64,000 bases of DNA, taken from positions 682,001 to 746,000 of the forward strand of contig VNKQ01000003.1 in the NCBI GenBank assembly GCA_016508695.1. Direction: 5' to 3'. The notes below the pieces were generated by a model. That model was given only the letters and a program-made list of their open reading frames with translations, made no database searches and was not told the origin of the DNA. The position numbers were made by a program, and so were the translations under genes. Below are positions 10,428 to 21,783 of the stretch, piece after piece; the stretch's first letter is position 1, and the number at the start of each line of letters is the position of its first letter. Source of the stretch: Hyphodiscus hymeniophilus (lineage: Eukaryota > Ascomycota > Leotiomycetes > Helotiales > Hyphodiscaceae).

Positions 10428-11653
10428 ATGGCAGACTCAACAATCTACCAAGCAAGTACGACCGCACCAGTAAATATTGCAGTCGTCAAGTATAGCCCCT
10501 CCACCCCGCCGCGCTTCTCCCATGACTGACGAGAATTAGATACTGGGGAAAACGAGATCCAAAACAGAATCTGCCGACCAATTCCTCCATTTCAGTAACT
10601 CTATCTCAAAAGGACCTTCGAACTCATACTACAGCAGCCTGCTCTGCCTCCTTCCCAAAGGAAGACACCCTACGCCTCAACTCTTCCCCTCAAGACGTTT
10701 CAGGGGCCCGCACACAAGCATGTTTCCGCGAACTTCGCGCCCTCCGCTCTGCAGTCGAAGCCGCTGATCACTCTCTCCCCAAGCTCTCGACCCTTCCCCT
10801 CCGAATTGTCTCTGAGAACAACTTCCCTACCGCAGCTGGGCTAGCTTCTTCTGCCGCGGGCTTCGCGGCGCTCGTAAGAGCAATTGCGAATTTATATGAG
10901 CTACCTTCGTCGCCTACAGAGCTTTCAAAGATAGCGAGGCAGGGAAGCGGAAGTGCGTGTCGGTCGCTTTTCGGTGGCTATGTGGCCTGGCAGATGGGAA
11001 GCAAGAATGATGGATCGGATAGCGTGGCAGTGGAGGTTGCGCCGGCTTCGCATTGGCCTACAATGCGCGCGTTGATCCTCGTTGTATCGGCGGAGAAGAA
11101 GGGAGTGAGTAGTACATCTGGGATGCAGATCACGGTTGCCACTTCGAAGCTATTCAAACAGAGAGCGGAGGTTGTGGTCCCAGAACACATGGAACTTATG
11201 GAGAAGGCTATCTTGAGCAAGGATTTTGAGAGTTTTGCAACTGTGACGATGATGGATAGTAACTCATTCCACGCGACATGTGCAGATACCTTTCCTCCAA
11301 TCTTCTACCTGAACGATGTGTCGAAAGCTGCGATTAGGGTGGTGGAGGATATCAATAAGAAGGCAGGGAAGATCATTGCGGCGTACACGTTTGATGCTGG
11401 CCCAAATGCTGTGATATACTTCGAGGAGGAGAATTTGGATGTCGTAGCTGGAACGCTGAAGGCTATACTGGGTGAGCTGGATGGTTGGCAGGGGAATCAG
11501 ATCAAGGTGCAAGGGACTGAAGGAGTGGATGACAGAGCTGTGCAAACTCTGAAGGATGGTGTAAGCAGAGTCATTTTGACTTCCGTTGGCGAGGGTCCCA
11601 TCAGAACGGAGGAGTCCCTGATCCAGGCCAATGGTGAGCCTGTCGAGAAGTGA
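10428..11653 (+). CDS. ERG19: Diphosphomevalonate decarboxylase, 391 aa
   Basis: GHMP-fold enzyme that converts mevalonate 5-diphosphate to isopentenyl diphosphate using ATP, the last step of the mevalonate pathway to sterols. Exon 1 is 10428-10489 and exon 2 is 10540-11653; the 50-nt intron (GTATAG..TTAG, phase 2) interrupts the invariant VVKYWGKRD. The phosphate-binding loop NFPTAAGLASSAAGFAAL and the substrate loop QGSGSACRSLFGGYVAW follow. The catalytic Asp is residue 306 in YTFDAGPNAV, matching Asp302 of the yeast enzyme. Length (yeast 396) and motif order are standard. It is expected to be cytosolic. Confidence 0.96.
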
Positions 11654-12513
11654 GAAAAGTGTGCATTGGCCGAGGGCGTATATGATATCCAAGCATGTCT
11701 CAGAAGTGGCAGGCAGTGCCGCAGAATTCTTCAAATAAGCTGACAACTAGTTCTCATCACTCGCAGACATTAGAAATGCTTGCTGCGCTGCATTCTTGCA
11801 CAGTAGTCCCGGTATCAAGATTGTGTGACTGATGAATGAGCAAGCCAGTAACGCATCATTCGAATTTTGTAAGCGATTGTGTGGGTCAACTCCGCCATAA
11901 TTGCCTTCATCGTCTATATGTTTTTGAGCGACATAGGCTCGTCGACTCGGTCAAGTGATAATGCCTTACAAGACCCAATCGTTAATACTATCGAGTGACT
12001 CTGTTACGCTCTGTCAACGGCCTCTGTAGGTTTGTTTCCAATCGATTGTATGCTTTGAGCGATTTGGACTAGACCTTTTAAAACCAACGCCTTTTGCAGG
12101 GTGAAATCTGAACCGTTCAAAATGTTTGAGCGATTGAGACGAGGCATAGTTACATTGCCCTAAATCATTACAAACATTCAGGAATTGCCAATTTGTAAAA
12201 TGTAAAATAACGAAGGATTCTCTGCAGCTTTCAAGTTTTCACGAGTCAAGTCTGACATGGTAAGCAGCTCAATCAAAATTTACAAGGTTATCTACCACAA
12301 AGTAGATGATGGAAGCAAGGAAATAGCACTGAAGTAGTACAGATACCCTGCCCTCAAGCGCAAACGCCATCCGCCATCCGCCATCCGTCAGTCCCAAACA
12401 CATATCGAAACATATCGAAACATATCAAACATATCAAACATAACAGACATATCAAACTATCTCATAACATCGTGAAGAAGCAAGGCTTCGAGCAACCAAC
12501 GTATTGCAGCACT
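11654..12513. other. Convergent intergenic region ERG19 / low-complexity gene
   Basis: 860 bp between convergent genes, mostly AT-rich, with no convincing open frame. The 3' end holds short tandem repeats (see the repeat at 12365-12457). Confidence 0.45.
12365..12457. repeat. Short tandem repeats downstream of the low-complexity gene
   Basis: Two adjacent simple arrays: a CGCCATC-type heptamer repeated about three times at 12365-12387, then a decamer of the ACATATCGAA / ACATATCAAA type repeated about five to six times at 12399-12457. They lie just after the stop codon (12514) of the minus-strand gene, so probably in its 3' UTR. Confidence 0.8.
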
Positions 12514-15500
12514 TTAACCAAAGACTTTCTTGGCCGACGACCATAGGCTTTTGAGTGGGCTTTTCTCATCTTTAGGAATCTCCCTCTCCCGGCGTCTTTC
12601 TCTGTGTCGATCAGATCTCTCAGACCTCTCTCCATCCTTCGATCCACCAGACCGGGGTTTCCTGTTTCGTTCACGCTCTCGTTCTTTGACCTTGTCGTCC
12701 TCGGCAGCTTTCTCTTCATCTGCTCGCCTCTTTCGCCGTTCTTCTCGTCGGATCCGCTTCTCCTCATCATCCTGCTCCCTTTGTAACCTCGATTTCTCAG
12801 CAGCCTCCTCTCTGGCAAGAACTAGGTGCTTCTCCGCCTCTCTCCTAATCTTCCTCGCCTCGCGTTCTTTCTCCTCTCTGTATTTTTCCTTTTGATCCCT
12901 CTCCCTTCGGTGCCTGTCTTCTTTACCACCCCTGTCCCGGCTGTGTCTCGAGCCCTGCTCTCGATGGCCATGCACTCTCCCCTTCTCTTTGGCAGCCGCC
13001 GTAATCGGTCCTTCGCCATCGAATGAAAATCGTGGTCTCTCGATTAATTTCCTGACCTCCTTTACCTCTTCTTTGATATGCGCCTCATCTTTTTTGGCAA
13101 CGAATGTCGGTTTGACGATACTCTCACCCCTTTTGATACCAAATATATTCGGCCGCTTGTCACCTTCCTTACCACCGTGCGAGGTGCTGTGTCGTCTTGA
13201 GGATGTTCGGCGCAACCCTTGGGGACGCGAAGTTGGAGTTTCAGCAGGCCCATCAGCCACGGCAGTTTCAGACTCAAGTAATTTGGCTTTCATAGCGCGG
13301 TGTTCCGCCTTTCTCTTGTCATGCGCAGCCTGTTCTTCAGGAGTGCGTCGTTTTTTGGGAGAGCCACCGCTGCCTTGGCTATATCCACTGTCATGACGAT
13401 CAGGTTTTATCGGACTGGTGTGTGTGAACAAGGCTTGAAAAGAGCTTTCACTATCACGACGCTTGCGATGAGGACGGGTATGAGGCGGCTCTTCGGTTGG
13501 ACTGTCCTTGTCCTTGCTTGAATTGTGACGACTCGAGTGTGTTGAATGGCGAGAGGATCTATGTTTGCTGGAGCGTTTGTCTGATTTTGGGGATGGGGGA
13601 TGTGCTTCTGTCTCGGGAATATCGTTCAGCTGTTTGGGCTCGTCAACAAGATCCTTATCCGCCATCTTGTTGTTATCCATATTTGCTGCAATCAAACCGA
13701 TGACACCGATTGCAGCGGCACCAGCGGCAATCTCTGCAGTATGGAGACCGCTTTCCGCGATATTGTGAGTAGTGTCTGAAGCCTCAGCTCCGGCCAAAAT
13801 GGGGTCTTCAATCTCATCTATATCAGGCAGGGTCGGTCCGGAGGGTGTTTCTTCTTCCATGTTCTTGCTAATGGGATCCTGAGCCTCCTTGGCGGATACA
13901 GAATCTTCGCCTGCAGACGGGCAATCCTCCTTATTTTCGATCATGGATGCATGAACATCTTCTGAAGTTTCCTTCACCTCGACACTTTCAATTGTTGGTT
14001 CCAAGACATCCGTATTTGCGGGCTCTACCATGATCCCTTCTGAATCTTTAGCGTCACCTTCGACAGACTCTGGTGGCTCCAGAGGACTCTCTGAGACAAC
14101 AACGGGTGCTATTTATGAGAATATTAGCTAACTCTTTGGTAAAAAGGAAGTCAGACTACAAACCGTCCACGGAAGTATCCTGAATATCTGGCTGGCTTTC
14201 CTCTTTCGTTTCAGATTCTACAGAAAAGGGTCAGTATTCATTATTTCTTTGGCAAACAATCAGACCACATACCGTCCACGGAGATAACCTCATCTGGCTG
14301 ACTTTCCTCTTTCGTCTCAGATTCTATTGAAAATACTTAGTGTTCATTATCTCTTCAGCAAAATTCATGACTAAATACCGTCGACGCAGATACTCTGAAC
14401 ACCTGGCTGGCTCTCCGCTTTCGTTTCAGATTCTACCGCGAGGATTCAGTTTTGAACTCTTCATGAAAGATCGGACTATATACCATCCACATGTATGCTC
14501 TGAGCATCTGGCTGCCTTTCGTCTTTGTTTTCCGTTTCTATTTGCAAAGCGTCACTCTCGCTCATGTTGTAAGTAAAAATGATCACAGAACATACCGTCG
14601 AAAGATGCATCAATTCCAGTCTCGGGCTGGCTTGTCTCTTCCTTCTGAGGTTCTATAAAATGAGTTAGTCCTGCGGATTGTGAATCGAAAGCGTCAAAAC
14701 GCATACCGTCCAGAAGGGCAGCGCTCTCAACGTCCGGTTGGCTTTCTTCATTACTTTGATGCTCTACCAACTTGAGTCAGTCTCGCTGGGCTTTTTATTG
14801 CAAATTGCAGAAAGAATACCATTTGTAGAATCACTTTCGTCATCATTTTGGTTTCCTTCTATACTGTGGATATTTTCTGGCATCCCCTTGTTTTCGGACT
14901 CTAATTTTAACGAGTTTTGAACAACAATGACTGGGTCAGAGACCAACTCCTCGTTGACGCCCTGTCCTTCATTGATAGGAGCCTCGGAACATTGCTCTAG
15001 GGCTGATTCGGTTTTGGTGGCATCGGAATTAGCGATGTTGTCATCAAATGGTAGTGGGTCTGTGGCTCTGCAGAGACATAGGGTTAGCATTGATTTAATG
15101 TGAACGTGGATTATAGCATACTCCTCTGTCTTGCTGGACTCTTCAGACAAGTCCTCACTTGCAGACTGGGGAATCTCATCAAGCAATATGGTCTCATCGT
15201 TCTGGACCACGGCCTCACTCAATGTACCATTTTCGGATTCACTGTGAGCTGATTGTTCGCTTAGGAGGGTCTGAATCTTGACTAAATTTTCGGATTCATC
15301 TGGGACAAGTTCCACAATCGCAGGATCAGGACCTCCGTCTACTATGCACGAGTGGCGTCAGTATAAGATAAATGAGGGAGCTGGAATAGAACACGAACCA
15401 CAGAGTTCAGGTGTGCTTCCTTTAGCTACTTCCTCTGGGCTTTGCTCGTTATTATCTGAAGAGGGACTCTCATCACATAAGGGGCTCTCAATAGATGTAT

Positions 15501-18434
15501 CTGGCACGAATTCCTGGTTCTCAACTGCTGTTTCAATAACAGGAGGGATACCATCATTCTTGATTTGTTCCTCGGCATCTAGAGAGGAGTTTTCATCGCA
15601 TGACTGACTCTCGATGTGATTTTCGGGTACAGATTCCTCAGTTTCGGCTGTTGAGTCCTCCTCTCCCTCAGCTATAAAAAAGGAGTATTCAGCAGTGGCT
15701 TGACTGTTTCCCCATGTTCGCAGTCTATATACGTCTGAGAGATCGATCTGTGGGGGGTTATCTTACCTAGAGGTGACTCTTTAAAAGCTGGCTCATCACA
15801 GGGTATCCTTTCTTCGCTGAATTCGAGAGGTTCAGACGTTTCAGTAGCGGCGACGTCCTCTAGCTGGCTAGCCTCGGCTTCAAGAGTTGACTCGCTCAGT
15901 TCGAGAGGTTCAGATGGTTTAGTAGCGGCGACGTCCTCTAGCTGGCTAGCTTCGGCTTCAGGAGTTGACTCGCTCAGTTCGAGAGGTTCAGATGGTTCAG
16001 TAGCGGCGACGTCCTCTAGCTGGCTAGCTTTAGCTTCAGGAGTTGATTCGCTCAATTCGAGAGGTTCAGATGATTCAGCAACGGCGACATCCGCTAACTG
16101 GGTCGTCTCGGCTTCAGGGGGTGACTCGCTTAATTCGAGAGGCTCAGAGGTTTTAGTAGCGGCAACATCCGCTGATTGGGTCGTCTCGGCTTCAGAGGGT
16201 GATTCACTGATATCGGGAGATTCAGAAGGCTCTTCGGCGCTGATATCTGATAATTGGGTTGTCTTGACTTCAGGGGGTGATTCACTGATATCGGGAGATT
16301 TAGAAGTCTCTTCGGCGCTGATATCTGGTAATTGGGTAATCTCGGCTTCTGGGAGTGATTCGCCAACATCGGGAGACTCAGAAGACTCTTCAGCGCCGGC
16401 CTCCGGTAATTGGATAGTCTCAGACTCGGGTATTGGCTCATTTAAATCGGAAGACCCAGAAGGCTCTTCAGCACTGGTCTCCGCTATATGGATAGCCTCG
16501 GGCTCAGGTAGTGGCTCGCTCAAATCGCATGATTCAGGCGGCTCTTCGGCGTCGATAACTGGCAATTGTGTATTATCAGGCTCAGGTAGTGGCTCTTTTA
16601 AGTTGGATGATTCAACCGGCTCACTGACGACATCTAGTGACACTGGATTGGACTCAGGTGACTCGCTTGATTCAAGGGGTTCAGCCGGCTCACTGGCGAT
16701 GTCTGGTGGCGCTGAGGATTTAGGCTCGGGTGCCACCTCGACCACTTCAAGGGCTTCGGATGGCTCACTGGCAGCATCTTCTAGCGCTGAGGGTGTAGAC
16801 TCGGGTGTAGGCTCGGGTGCCACATCGATCACTTCAAGGGCTTGGGATGGCTCACTGGCAGCATCTTCTAGCGCTGAGGGTGTAGACTCGGGTGTAGGCT
16901 CGGGTGTCACCTCGACCACTTCAAGGGCTTCAGATGGCTCACCGGCAACATCTTCTGGCGCTAATGGTGTAGGGTCGGATAGCAGCTCGCTTGACTCAGG
17001 GGATATAGACGGTTCACTGGTAACTTCTGAGGGTGTGGGCTCAGCTGGCACCTCGCCTGACTCGAGAGATGTAGACGGTTCACTGGTGTCATCTTCTGAG
17101 GGTGTAGGCTCAGCGGGCACCTCGCCAGACTCGGGAGATGTAGACGGTTCACTGGTGACATCTTCTGACGCTGAGGGTGTGGGCTCAGCTGACACCTCGC
17201 CAGACTCGGGAGATGTAGACGGTTCACTGGTGACATCTTCTGACGCTGAGGGTGTGGGCTCAGGTGGTAACAAGCTTGACACAGGAGATGTAGAAGTCTC
17301 AGTAGTGACATCTTCCGGAGGTGAAGGTGCAGGCTCATCAGGTGTCGATGGTATTGCACCGGATGACTTAGGGGTGGGGACAATACCCTTTTGTTCTCCT
17401 CCTTTGTCCTTACCCTTGCTTTGTGTCTTCTTTTTGTCTTTCTTCTCCTTTTTGGACAATTTCTCTAACTTCTCAGACTTCTCAATCTTAACGGCCTTCT
17501 CGACACTAGGCTTCTCCTCAACAGCTTTCACTGGTCCCGTGGGCTTGTGCGGTTTTAGGGGCTTGGGCGGTCTCTCGACTTTGGGATTGGACGACTTTTC
17601 CGCTGTCTTTTTATTGGCATCCCGCTTTTTCGACTTTTTGTCTTTAGCCTTCGATGGTGCGAGATTATCGGCAGCGGGTGGTAAAGTATCTTCGGCGAAG
17701 TGTACTGAGTGTGATGAGGATGGTCGAGGTAAGACCGGACTCTGCGGCTCAGGAATGCTGGGGGTTGCTTTCTTGGGAATAATTGGGGCAGGTGCTTCTT
17801 CGGACTCTTGAGGTGTGTCTTCAAGTAAAACATGTCAGCAATTGATCAAAGATTGGAATGAAGAGGTCGGGCAATGCCGATACTGGTTGATCCAATAACT
17901 TACCTAGTGCTAGTAATTCGCCCCCAGCTTGGTCAAGTGGACTTGCCTCTGCCTGCGTTGATGGGTTCGTTTCTGATCCTACGTGATCAATGCTGGTTTC
18001 CTTTTCAGTTGACTCGACCTCCAACTCAACGTCCTCAGTGCTGACTTCTGGAACGGGTATGCTATCGCCTCCTCCTCCTTCCTCCACCCCTTCGGAACCT
18101 TCGGGGCTATCACCACTCCTGGCTTGTGTATCGACAGGCGCAGCTTCCTCCCGACTTTCGTCTACTGTATCAAGCTTCTTGTCCTCTTCTTCCTCACTAT
18201 CGTCAGTAAGGAGGTACTTTTCGGATTCACCAGCCGCTACACACTTAGTAAATGCGTTACAAAGTGACTGGATACATTGCGCTCACCATAATCTGGTTCC
18301 TGTAACTTCCCCGGTCTAAAAACCACAGGTTCGGAGAGTTGAGTGTGTTGGACGGGGGTCCAATGGCTATCCGTAGGGGACCAGGCACTTGTTATTGTCG
18401 CCCTGTATGGACAGAATGAGACCTCTCCCTCCAT
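12514..18434 (-). CDS. Very large acidic, repeat-rich low-complexity protein, about 1,731 aa, 13 exons
   Basis: I do not recognise the function; it is of the kind often labelled involucrin-repeat protein in fungi. Exons: 18434-18287, 18236-17904, 17818-15767, 15671-15399, 15341-15122, 15067-14820, 14763-14707, 14652-14596, 14537-14484, 14432-14379, 14323-14273, 14217-14164 and 14108-12514. All introns are 50-95 nt GT-AG; eleven of twelve are phase 1 (the intron at 15121-15068 is phase 2), and the frame closes exactly. The N-terminal 50 residues look folded (VSFCPYRATITSAWSP). Exon 3 holds Lys-rich segments and then Ser/Pro/Glu repeats, including 26-residue units (78 bp). Exons 7-12 are six tandem mini-exons. 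Exon 13 has a Gly/Ala/Ile hydrophobic stretch (AAGAAAIGVIGLIAA, about residue 1320), then a basic Arg/Lys/Glu-rich, coiled-coil-like tail ending SLWSSAKKVFG. Mostly disordered; a scaffold or membrane-tethered role is guesswork. Confidence 0.75.
14164..14763 (-). repeat. Tandem array of six symmetric mini-exons
   Basis: Six consecutive exons of 57, 57, 54, 54, 51 and 54 nt, separated by introns of 54, 58, 51, 55 and 55 nt, spaced 105-115 bp from start to start. Each begins after a phase-1 acceptor and ends at a phase-1 donor, and encodes 17-19 residues on the plan E-SETK-EESQP-x-Q-x-VDG. Exons 10 to 12 are nearly identical at the protein level, and introns 10 and 11 resemble each other as well (both contain AATAATGAA), so whole exon-plus-intron units were duplicated. 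Confidence 0.85.
15822..17330 (-). repeat. Coding tandem repeats inside exon 3
   Basis: Three degenerate families. Nearest the 3' end, units of 78 bp (26 aa, SEPLELSESTPEAEASQLED type) repeat about every 78 bp from 15822 and blur into related PDISESPPE units up to about 16600. In the middle there are EALEVVEVAPEPTPESTP units, and at the 5' side SGEVPAEPTPSASEDVTSEP units. All keep frame. The array leaves long spurious open frames on the opposite strand. Confidence 0.85.
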
Positions 18435-19799
18435 ACCGGTGAATGAGGATCTTAAGACGCAGAAAGATAAGAAACAGAAACAATGGCTTGTATTACAGTA
18501 TTCTTATTCCGGTGCTGATGAATAGATTGTTCGGTTGAAAGCGGACCTAATTTCGAGTTTGGGTCTTGCAAAAAGCTTGTCACATAAGACGTGGGCTTAT
18601 GCTTGTAATAGAACGCAAAGTAGGATCATTGGGCTTCCAAGGTGAGCATTCGTAAAACATACGGCCCATATAGTACTCAAGGTAAAGAATCAAAGAAACT
18701 GTAATCTGATTGGCAACGAAGGGAAAAGGAATGAAGGAAACTCTGATAGCTATACTGTACCTCCACGTCCCCCACGACGAAATTAGTCGAAGTACGAATG
18801 ACCAAAGTCGTGCTCTGAGTCCATTGGACAACATATGGAGGACTGGCGCCACGTTGCCTTGAGTGGCCTTGACAAAGGATTTGAGGTCGACGACGTCCGC
18901 GATATCGAAAGTCTGGTGCGGCCCAACGCTGCAGGCCGGCACGGAATCAGGCAAGTGCGTGCAGCAAGATCTCGACTCTTCTGCTGGCCATGATGCACAG
19001 TTCTCTCAGAAAGATACATAACATGCATGCTTCTGCAGGCGTGCTAAGGAGTCGTTGGCCGGAGAGAGTGTGAATGCCCCCTACTGGCTGTTCCTGAATG
19101 CAGAAGATTCCTTGACTTCCCGCACTCCGCCGGCGCCTTCCTCCTGCACTGCAGTGAGCTTGCAACGTGTTCGCCTCACGGGCCTTCATGAGATGTCCAT
19201 GTTGCAGCCACTTATATTGGGCTCTTAGTGGATCCCAAAGTGGTTCGAAGATGCAGTATCACGAGCGAGATCGTCATGGGCATCTTCTACCCGATGTGGT
19301 TGTACTGTACTTGGTGAGGAGGTGTTGTTCCCGCCGAGTTCTTCCTCGGTCAGGGGTGCGTTTAGCGATATGTAACCACCAAGATGGACTGAGTGGCAGT
19401 ACGAATGAATTATGGTCTCTATGTTTTTCTCAAAACATTCTTTTATTTGGCCACGCAATATGATGTCTCCGACCCAAAGGACTGGTTGGTTGGTGGGTGA
19501 ATAAAGATAGAGCAGAGAGCTTATCAGCTTTACACAATAAAGGTGGCGGTGAGAGCACGTGATATGTAAGTATACCAAGCTACATGCTTTAAACCTGTGA
19601 TGCTAAGGCGTGAGGTATTTGTGTGCCCTATTTTAAAGAGACTTCGGTATTGATTCGCAAGATAGCAGATCCTAAAACGCCAGCTCACAACATGGATCAG
19701 GAATCTTCAACCGCAATTGGAATTCCAAAGCAAGCTAACCCCCATAATGCAGACCCCATACACCTCAAAAGAAAAGCGACGACCATATATGTGTCATTA
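18435..19799. other. Intergenic region, no gene assigned
   Basis: 1.37 kb. The GC-rich part around 18750-19190 has overlapping minus-strand frames (18580-18954, 18783-19028, 18947-19189) without any family I know and without a consistent splice path. It contains a CACGTG at about 19555-19560. Confidence 0.4.
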
Positions 19800-20693
19800 T
19801 TACATGGCCATCTCAGCCTGGAGCTTCCGGAGTTCTTCCTCGTCGTCTTCCTCCTCAGCATGCACAGGTGCTTTGCCTTTGACTGGTATAGGTGTTAGTG
19901 AAGAGTTCAAGGGGAGCAATGGAGCCCAACTTACTCTCTCCATTGGCAGCTGCTGGTAATCTGTGTATCTCATCTGATACTGGGACCGTGCCAGTCTTCA
20001 GCATCTTGTCATCAAGCTGCTCCTGCTCCAATTCTGCCAACTCGTCATCCAACTCGCTTTCGTCGATAGGCTCGCCGATTGGAGCACTTGTAATAGCGCT
20101 GGCAATCTCCTCGCCCAATGCATGCTGTTCTCGGAGTTTCTCCCTTTAAGCCACTAGTCAGCATCCCCTTTCACATGACGGATGAGCCAGCAGATAACAT
20201 ACATTGTCGCATCAACCTTATCAATATTGAGTTTGCCATGTATTTGCTGCATAGCTGCGCCGGCACGCTCCATCGCTGCAAGAGTCTCTCTGTTGATATT
20301 TGCCGCTTCGATCGAGTATATTTGCTGTTCTAATGTTGATATCTGTGCAGTGGTTTGCTCGAGCGTGTGTTCATGTTGCTTCTTGCGCTTGAGTGCAGCT
20401 CTCGCAGCTGGTGCAGACATATTGTCAGCCATCTTGATTCAAAATAAACGAAACGCTTGTTCTCTGTGACGAGAACCTCGATAAGGTTCTGAAGGCTAAT
20501 CAGACATACCATTCTTGTTTGTGCTCACGTTCTTTCTAGCGATCGTATCTTGCTCATCCATTTGGTTTTGTGCAAGGCGTTCTCTTTTCTGCAACATCTC
20601 TAGCTGCGACCGTAAACCGAGGATAGCATTCTTAGGGGCGTCTTTTCTCTTCTCGGTACTCTGCCCCCCAAACCAGCCCCACACGCCTGACAT
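19800..20693 (-). CDS. SNF7: ESCRT-III subunit Snf7 (CHMP4/Vps32), 224 aa
   Basis: Core filament-forming subunit of ESCRT-III, acting at endosomes in multivesicular body formation. Four exons: 20693-20510, 20407-20203, 20143-19935 and 19876-19800; introns of 102, 59 and 58 nt. The N-terminus MSGVWGWFGG is followed by the basic helix region KDAPKNAILGLRSQLEMLQKRE. The spliced junction TNKNAARAALKRKK, made by using the CAG at 20410-20408 rather than the earlier AAG, restores the family consensus. The acidic C-terminal half ends EEELRKLQAEMAM, a MIM1-type Vps4-binding tail. Length fits (yeast 240). Confidence 0.95.
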
Positions 20694-21162
20694 CGTGTAC
20701 TATGTATCTGCTGGCCCGAAGGAATGGATATAGAGGGACCGCCGAGGTCCAAGATGTGCTCGATGTATATTCGGAGGAGTCTGAGGCGTTCGCGAGAGGT
20801 GGCAGACGAAAGCTTTGGCTGGAGGAACGCTCGTGATAGTAGTGGGGCAACCGGAATTGTGGAACAAAGACGCTCGAAGACGGGTATGGAGAATATCGCA
20901 GGTTATAGAGGGTCGGTTTGCTGATGCTCGAGAGGATGTGATTATCTGGAGATATCTTCTTCACACGGACTTGCGGTATCTTTTTGTCGCTGCCTATGCT
21001 GTACAAAGGAAAGTGACGCCGTTACGATGACGCCTAGCGTGGTAGTCACGTGCCAATGTTTGACTCCAAGAGAGATCGCGGCTCGAGGCCCAACCACTTC
21101 AAAGACAAATTCTTTGCTCATGACAAGTTCATTTCCGCGTCGATTGATGGTTCTGTCCCTAT
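20694..21162. promoter_or_regulatory. Divergent promoter region SNF7/TEN1
   Basis: 469 bp between the two start codons. A GTCACGTGCC E-box core (CACGTG at 21047-21052) lies about 110 bp before the TEN1 start. Nothing else can be named. Confidence 0.4.
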
Positions 21163-21783
21163 ATGGCTGGACTGCAGAATGGGCCGCTTCCCACCCGGCT
21201 CTGTCTGCTTTCGGATCTGGGGACAATCTCGCCAGGTGATAAGATGCGCTTCTTGGGCTGGTGAGTACACTACTTCTCTGAACGTACCCTCATATTGCAG
21301 CCCTCTCTCTTGAGTCGAACTTACTGTAGAGCCAGTTGATTGGGTTTAATTTCTAAAGCCCTATAAGCTCATGCTTGTTTGACATGCAAGTTTCTTCGTT
21401 GATGCCTTTTCCCACGACTGTTGAAGAAGTCGTACTCATACGTATCACCTCGCAGTGTAACACATTACTCTACAAAGAAAGCACTTTTGACTCTCGAGCA
21501 TAATTACCCAGCAGGGAACGCGCTGAGAGCATTGGTCGACGTCAAGCTCCTGCTGGATAGCATCAAATCGCACGAAAGTCGAATTGGCGAATGGGTCCAT
21601 GTGATCGGCTACCGCACTAGTTCCAGTGAAACTCCTTTGGCAGGGCCTATCGGAGTCGAAAAGGAGGTCTCGGTCCAGGCAATCGTCTTATGGTCTGCAG
21701 GACCTGTGAAACTGGACAAATACGAGGAAGTTCAAGAAAAACTGAAAGCGGAGACACTGGAGACTGTGAATAGCATCCCTTGA
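21163..21783 (+). CDS. TEN1: CST complex subunit Ten1, 141 aa
   Basis: Single OB-fold partner of Stn1 in the CST telomere-capping complex. Two exons, 21163-21260 and 21456-21783, with a 195-nt phase-2 intron (GTGAGT..CGCAG). Exon 1 encodes MAGLQNGPLPTRLCLLSDLG and then TISPGDKMRFLGC, the Ten1 start of the OB barrel. Exon 2 continues VTHYSTKKALLTLEHNYP, ALVDVKLLLDSIKSHE, IGEWVHVIGY and VSVQAIVLWSAGPVKLDKYE, matching fungal Ten1. The correct N-terminus only appears after splicing. The ATG at 21163 is the only in-frame one before the OB fold. Ten1 is short and fast-evolving and is often missed in annotation. Confidence 0.85.

Noticed and set aside
12530..13396. Plus-strand frames rich in Ser, Leu and Phe
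   Set aside because: Reverse reading of the Arg/Lys/Glu-rich tail of the minus-strand gene.
16264..17811. 515-codon plus-strand open frame opposite exon 3 of the repeat gene
   Set aside because: It is the shadow of Ser/Glu/Pro repeats read backwards (Gly/Ser/Asp strings), with no family signal; the minus strand splices coherently over its full length.
18580..18954. 124-codon minus-strand frame in a GC-rich spacer
   Set aside because: Starts at TTG, has no known similarity, and I could not join it to neighbouring frames by standard introns.
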